Source of the DNA: an uncultured Muribaculaceae bacterium
GTDB taxonomy: Bacteria > Bacteroidota > Bacteroidia > Bacteroidales > Muribaculaceae
Direction of reading: 5' to 3'
Assembly: GCA_910584125.1 (NCBI GenBank)
Contig: CAJTXU010000001.1
Location: 121,176 to 185,175, forward strand
Length of the DNA: 64,000 nt
In this document: positions 60,880 to 64,000 of the stretch, piece after piece
How the letters are laid out: the number at the start of each line of letters is the position of its first letter
Position numbering within the stretch: the first letter of the stretch is position 1
The notes under the pieces: model-generated
Told to the model about the DNA's origin: nothing
Database searches by the model: none
The model's input: the letters and a program-made list of their open reading frames with translations, nothing else
Program-made: the position numbers and the translations under genes

Positions 60880-63351
60880 ATGAAAATAGCAAAAACCATT
60901 ATACTGGCGGCGGTCCTGGGGGCGGGACTGCCGATGTCGGCGCAGGTGTCGGCCTCGCCCTCACGTTTCCTGCCTCTGCCTGACGGTTATATGGAGCGGG
61001 CCCGCGCCATGCGCGGCGGCGGGAATTTCCAGGGAACGATCGACCAGCTGCGCCATCTGCATACCCAGGGCGTCGCTCTCGACGAGGCCCGGGCCGAGGA
61101 ATACACGTGGATGCTCGCCGAGGCCTATTACGAGCGCGGCGACTCGGAATGCCTCGCGCTGCTGATGCAGTTCCGCGATTCATATCCCGCCTCTCCCCTC
61201 GCCCCCGAGGCCTCCATGGCCATCGGCGACTTCTATTTCTACGAGGGCGACTGGGCACGGGCCGCCGAGGCCTACTCGCTGGTCGACGCCGACCGCCTCA
61301 ACCGCGACCGCTTCCTGCTGTTCGCCTACCACAACGGATACGCGCTGATGAACACCGGCCATTTCGCCGAGGCACGCCCCTGGATCTCCTCCCTGCGCGG
61401 CGCACCCGACTATCTCAACGCCTACAATTTCTACACGGCATATCTCGACTATATCGACGGCCGCTTCAACGACGCCTACTCCCGATTCGCCAAGATTCCC
61501 CAGGGCATCAAGGGTCTCGACGCCGGCTACTACATGGCCCAGATCGAATACACGCGCGGCAAGTACGAGCTCGTGACGCAACGCGCCGACTACCTGCTGA
61601 ACAACGACCCGGTGCCGACGCTCGAGCCGGAACTCCTGCGCATTGCCGGCCTCAGCGAGTTCAAGCTCGGCGACTACGAGGCGGCCCGCAGATACCTGTC
61701 GCGCTATCTCGACCTCTCAGGTCCCGGAGGCCGCACCGGCACGACACCCGAGGCCGACGCCGAATACGCCATGGGAGCCATCGAGTATGCCGACGGCGAC
61801 TACGCCGGGGCCCTCGCCCGCTTCGAGCCGCTGATGGACAGCCGCGACGAGATCGGCCAGGGGGCATGCCTCTACGCCGGACAGTGCTGGCTGAAGCAGA
61901 ACAACCCGAACTCGGCCGCGCTCGCCTTCGAGAAGGCATACCGCATGGGCGTCGACACGAAGGTGACCGAAACGGCGCTCTACAACTACGTCACCGCCCT
62001 GACCCGAGGCGGCAAGACCCCCTTCACGTCGGCCGCCGAACTGCTCGAGCGGTTCGTGACGCGCTATCCCGACTCGCAGTACACCCCCGAGGTGGAGGCC
62101 TATCTCGCCACCGCCTACTACAACGACCGCAACTACACGAAGGCGCTGAAATATATCGACGCGATACGCAACCCGTCGGCCGACCAGCTCGGCACGCGCC
62201 AGAAGATACTCTATGAACTCGGGGTCGAGTCGATGTCGAACGGACAGGCCGAGAAGGCCGTCGGGTATCTGCGCGAGTCCGTGCAGTTGCGCCGACACGA
62301 CCGCAACCTCGCCGCGCAGGCCTCGCTGTGGCTCGGCGACGCCTTCTTCTCGTTGGGACGCTACAAGGAGGCACGCACAAGCTACGAGGCCTTCACCCGC
62401 GACGACACCTCGCGCGAGAACCGCGCCTTGGGATATTACAACCTCGGGTATGCCGACTACAAGCTCGGCGACTACACGGCGGCCGCGGCGGCATTCGCCT
62501 CGGCTCTCTCGGCGCGCCCCGCGCTCAACGCGCAGCTCGCCTCCGACGCCATGTCGCGCCGCGCCGACTGCCTCTACTATACAGGCAAATACGCCGAGGC
62601 CTCGGCTCTGTTCAGCCGTGCCGCCGACGAGGGTGGCGCCGGAGCCGACTACGCCCTCTACCGCCGCGCGCTGCTCCACGGACTCGCCGGCGACAACAAG
62701 GCGAAGACCGCCGACCTCAACCGGCTCGCCGAGACATATCCGGACTCGCGCTGGATGTCGAAGGCCATGCTCGAACTCGCCCAGACCTATGAGGAGATGG
62801 GCCGCAAGGACCTCGCCGCCGACGCATACCGCCGTCGCCTCGACGCATCGGCCGACGTCGATATCGACGAACTCCTGCGCATGGGCACGGCCATGAACGA
62901 GGCCGGACGCTGGGACGACCTGCTCGACGTCACCGACCGCATCTACCGCGCCGGAGGCCTCGAGCCCGACGAACTCGCCGACATATCGATGTGGCGCGCC
63001 GACGCCCTTGCCAACACGGGCCGCGCCCGCGAGGCAATGGCCATATACTCGCAGCTCGCCGAGAACCCCTCGGCCCTGTCGGGAGCAAAGGCCGCCGTAA
63101 CGCTCGCCGAAATCGAAATCAAGGAGGGCGACTACGAGGCCGCACGCACACGCATGGAGGAGTTCACCGACGCCGGAACGCCCCACCAGTACTGGCTCGC
63201 CCGCGGATTCATAGCCCTGGCCGACGCCTACCGCGGACTCGGCCAGACCTCGCTGGCACGCGAATACCTCTCGAGCCTCGAAGAAAACTATCCCGGCGAC
63301 GAAGCCGACATTAAGTCCATGATCTCCTCGCGCCTCAAAAAATGGAAATGA
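60880..63351 (+). CDS. Exported tetratricopeptide-repeat protein
   Basis: An 823-residue protein with a signal peptide (about 1-25, MKIAKTIILAAVLGAGLPMSAQ) and many TPR-like helix pairs over the rest, for example YNLGYADYKLGDYTAAAAAFASAL and LWLGDAFFSLGRYKEARTSYE with the spaced small/aromatic pattern. TPR arrays act as protein-binding scaffolds; here it is likely periplasmic or outer-membrane-attached. The stop overlaps the start of the next gene (ATGA), which encodes a barrel-like protein, so the two are likely partners, perhaps in envelope assembly. That is inference. Confidence 0.8.
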   Translation: MKIAKTIILAAVLGAGLPMSAQVSASPSRFLPLPDGYMERARAMRGGGNFQGTIDQLRHLHTQGVALDEARAEEYTWMLAEAYYERGDSECLALLMQFRDSYPASPLAPEASMAIGDFYFYEGDWARAAEAYSLVDADRLNRDRFLLFAYHNGYALMNTGHFAEARPWISSLRGAPDYLNAYNFYTAYLDYIDGRFNDAYSRFAKIPQGIKGLDAGYYMAQIEYTRGKYELVTQRADYLLNNDPVPTLEPELLRIAGLSEFKLGDYEAARRYLSRYLDLSGPGGRTGTTPEADAEYAMGAIEYADGDYAGALARFEPLMDSRDEIGQGACLYAGQCWLKQNNPNSAALAFEKAYRMGVDTKVTETALYNYVTALTRGGKTPFTSAAELLERFVTRYPDSQYTPEVEAYLATAYYNDRNYTKALKYIDAIRNPSADQLGTRQKILYELGVESMSNGQAEKAVGYLRESVQLRRHDRNLAAQASLWLGDAFFSLGRYKEARTSYEAFTRDDTSRENRALGYYNLGYADYKLGDYTAAAAAFASALSARPALNAQLASDAMSRRADCLYYTGKYAEASALFSRAADEGGAGADYALYRRALLHGLAGDNKAKTADLNRLAETYPDSRWMSKAMLELAQTYEEMGRKDLAADAYRRRLDASADVDIDELLRMGTAMNEAGRWDDLLDVTDRIYRAGGLEPDELADISMWRADALANTGRAREAMAIYSQLAENPSALSGAKAAVTLAEIEIKEGDYEAARTRMEEFTDAGTPHQYWLARGFIALADAYRGLGQTSLAREYLSSLEENYPGDEADIKSMISSRLKKWK

Positions 63352-64000
63352 TGCACACAAGACATATATCCTCCCTGCTCCTGCTCGCGGCCGCGACAGC
63401 CCTGCCGGCCGCCGCGCAATACGACCAGGACATCAACGTCGAGGGCAAGTACGTGCCCGAATACATACAGCACGACCGCATCGGCATCTTCCCGCGCCCG
63501 ATCAGGTTCGAGGCCGCGAAGTCATCGCTATCCTATTCGCTCGGGGGCGTCAACGCCGACTTCACCCCGCAGGCCCTCCCCCTGCAGGCCACGGGCTGGC
63601 GCACGGCGCGGCGACTGTCGGACACTCGCGGATACGTCGAGCTCGGCCTCGGCTCGTACCTGCAGAGCACGCTCTCGGCGGGTTACCGGATCATCGACAC
63701 CCCCCTCTCGGCGCTCGGCGTGCGCCTGCAGCACAACTCCACGTCGCTGTGGCGGCCGAAGCTGTCGGCGTCTACCCATGACAGCCGCATGTGGCGTTAC
63801 GACGAGTCGCTCGGCGTCTACGGACACCATACGTTCGAGGGCAAAGGACGCCTCGACGCCGCCCTCGACTACCATATCGGCAATTTCGACTACTATGGCT
63901 GCTACGCCGTCTTCGGCGAGATAGACGGCGCCCCGTCGCTCCAGCAGCTCGACGTGCCGACGCAGACGCTCAACGACGTGTCGGCCCGCGTGGCCTGGCA
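63348..64000 (+). CDS. Outer-membrane barrel-like protein, 3' end outside the window
   Basis: From the ATG at 63348 an open frame runs to the window edge (about 217 residues). It begins with a signal peptide ending near LPAAAAQ, followed by YDQDINVEGKYVPEYI and then alternating aromatic/polar beta strands (GYVELGLGSYLQSTLSAGYR, LDAALDYHIGNFDYYG) that look like an outer-membrane barrel. A second ATG follows at once at 63351. It is coupled to the TPR gene by an ATGA overlap. The family cannot be named from this part. Confidence 0.7.
   Translation, partial: MMHTRHISSLLLLAAATALPAAAQYDQDINVEGKYVPEYIQHDRIGIFPRPIRFEAAKSSLSYSLGGVNADFTPQALPLQATGWRTARRLSDTRGYVELGLGSYLQSTLSAGYRIIDTPLSALGVRLQHNSTSLWRPKLSASTHDSRMWRYDESLGVYGHHTFEGKGRLDAALDYHIGNFDYYGCYAVFGEIDGAPSLQQLDVPTQTLNDVSARVAW

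Overview
The window looks like a chromosomal segment of a GC-rich member of the Bacteroidales; a Muribaculaceae-like genome is my best guess, but that is inference. Supporting signs are the repeated Bacteroidota-type promoter pattern (TTTG or TTG, about 20 nt, then TAnnTTTG), a TonB-dependent receptor with surface lipoproteins, a DUF6377 regulator, a TopA with non-zinc C-terminal repeats, and many secreted proteins ending in a short 'DxxGR..GIYIV..K' sorting-type tail.

Layout. 1-5.7 kb: a minus-strand operon (Na/Pi symporter, manC, thioredoxin-like lipoprotein, comM/yifB) facing folA and a glycosyltransferase (5.7-7.5 kb). 7.6-10.4 kb: an AT-rich accessory patch with a secreted protein, a degenerate C10-peptidase-like lipoprotein and a remnant of a second glycosyltransferase. 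10.5-15.3 kb: gyrB, an acyltransferase, fabF and acpP. 15.6-16.8 kb: a RAYT/Y1 transposase next to a palindromic repeat array. 17-22 kb: rnr, a six-hairpin glycosidase, the SRP RNA gene and tRNA-Thr. 22-24.7 kb: a DUF4286 protein, ruvC, a 5'-truncated remnant of a secreted protein, and deoC.

24.7-37.6 kb is the most interesting part: a secreted endonuclease/exonuclease/phosphatase-family enzyme, a TonB-dependent receptor, two OB-fold-type surface lipoproteins and three tandem secreted endonuclease I enzymes. With deoC just upstream, I read it as a candidate locus for capturing and degrading extracellular nucleic acid. 37.8-40.7 kb: korAB. 40.9-47.2 kb: a DUF6377 regulator and a large GH31 alpha-glucosidase with starch-binding modules, separated by about 600 bp that carries a cluster of ACCAAA/TTTGGT sites. 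47.3-52 kb: aminotransferase, ABC exporter, CD225-like and DUF2752 membrane proteins, shikimate kinase. 52.1-58.2 kb: two large secreted proteins of unknown function, one with a nearly identical internal duplication. 58.3-64 kb: topA, a TPR protein and the start of an outer-membrane barrel protein.

A recurring theme is short intergenic repeat elements that begin at, or inside, the stop codon of a gene: 18-mers at comM, heptamers at the EEP nuclease, the ABC exporter and topA, 10-mers after the third endonuclease, and a MITE-like element at the first endonuclease. Several are built as tandem repeats followed by their own inverse, so they could fold into long hairpins.
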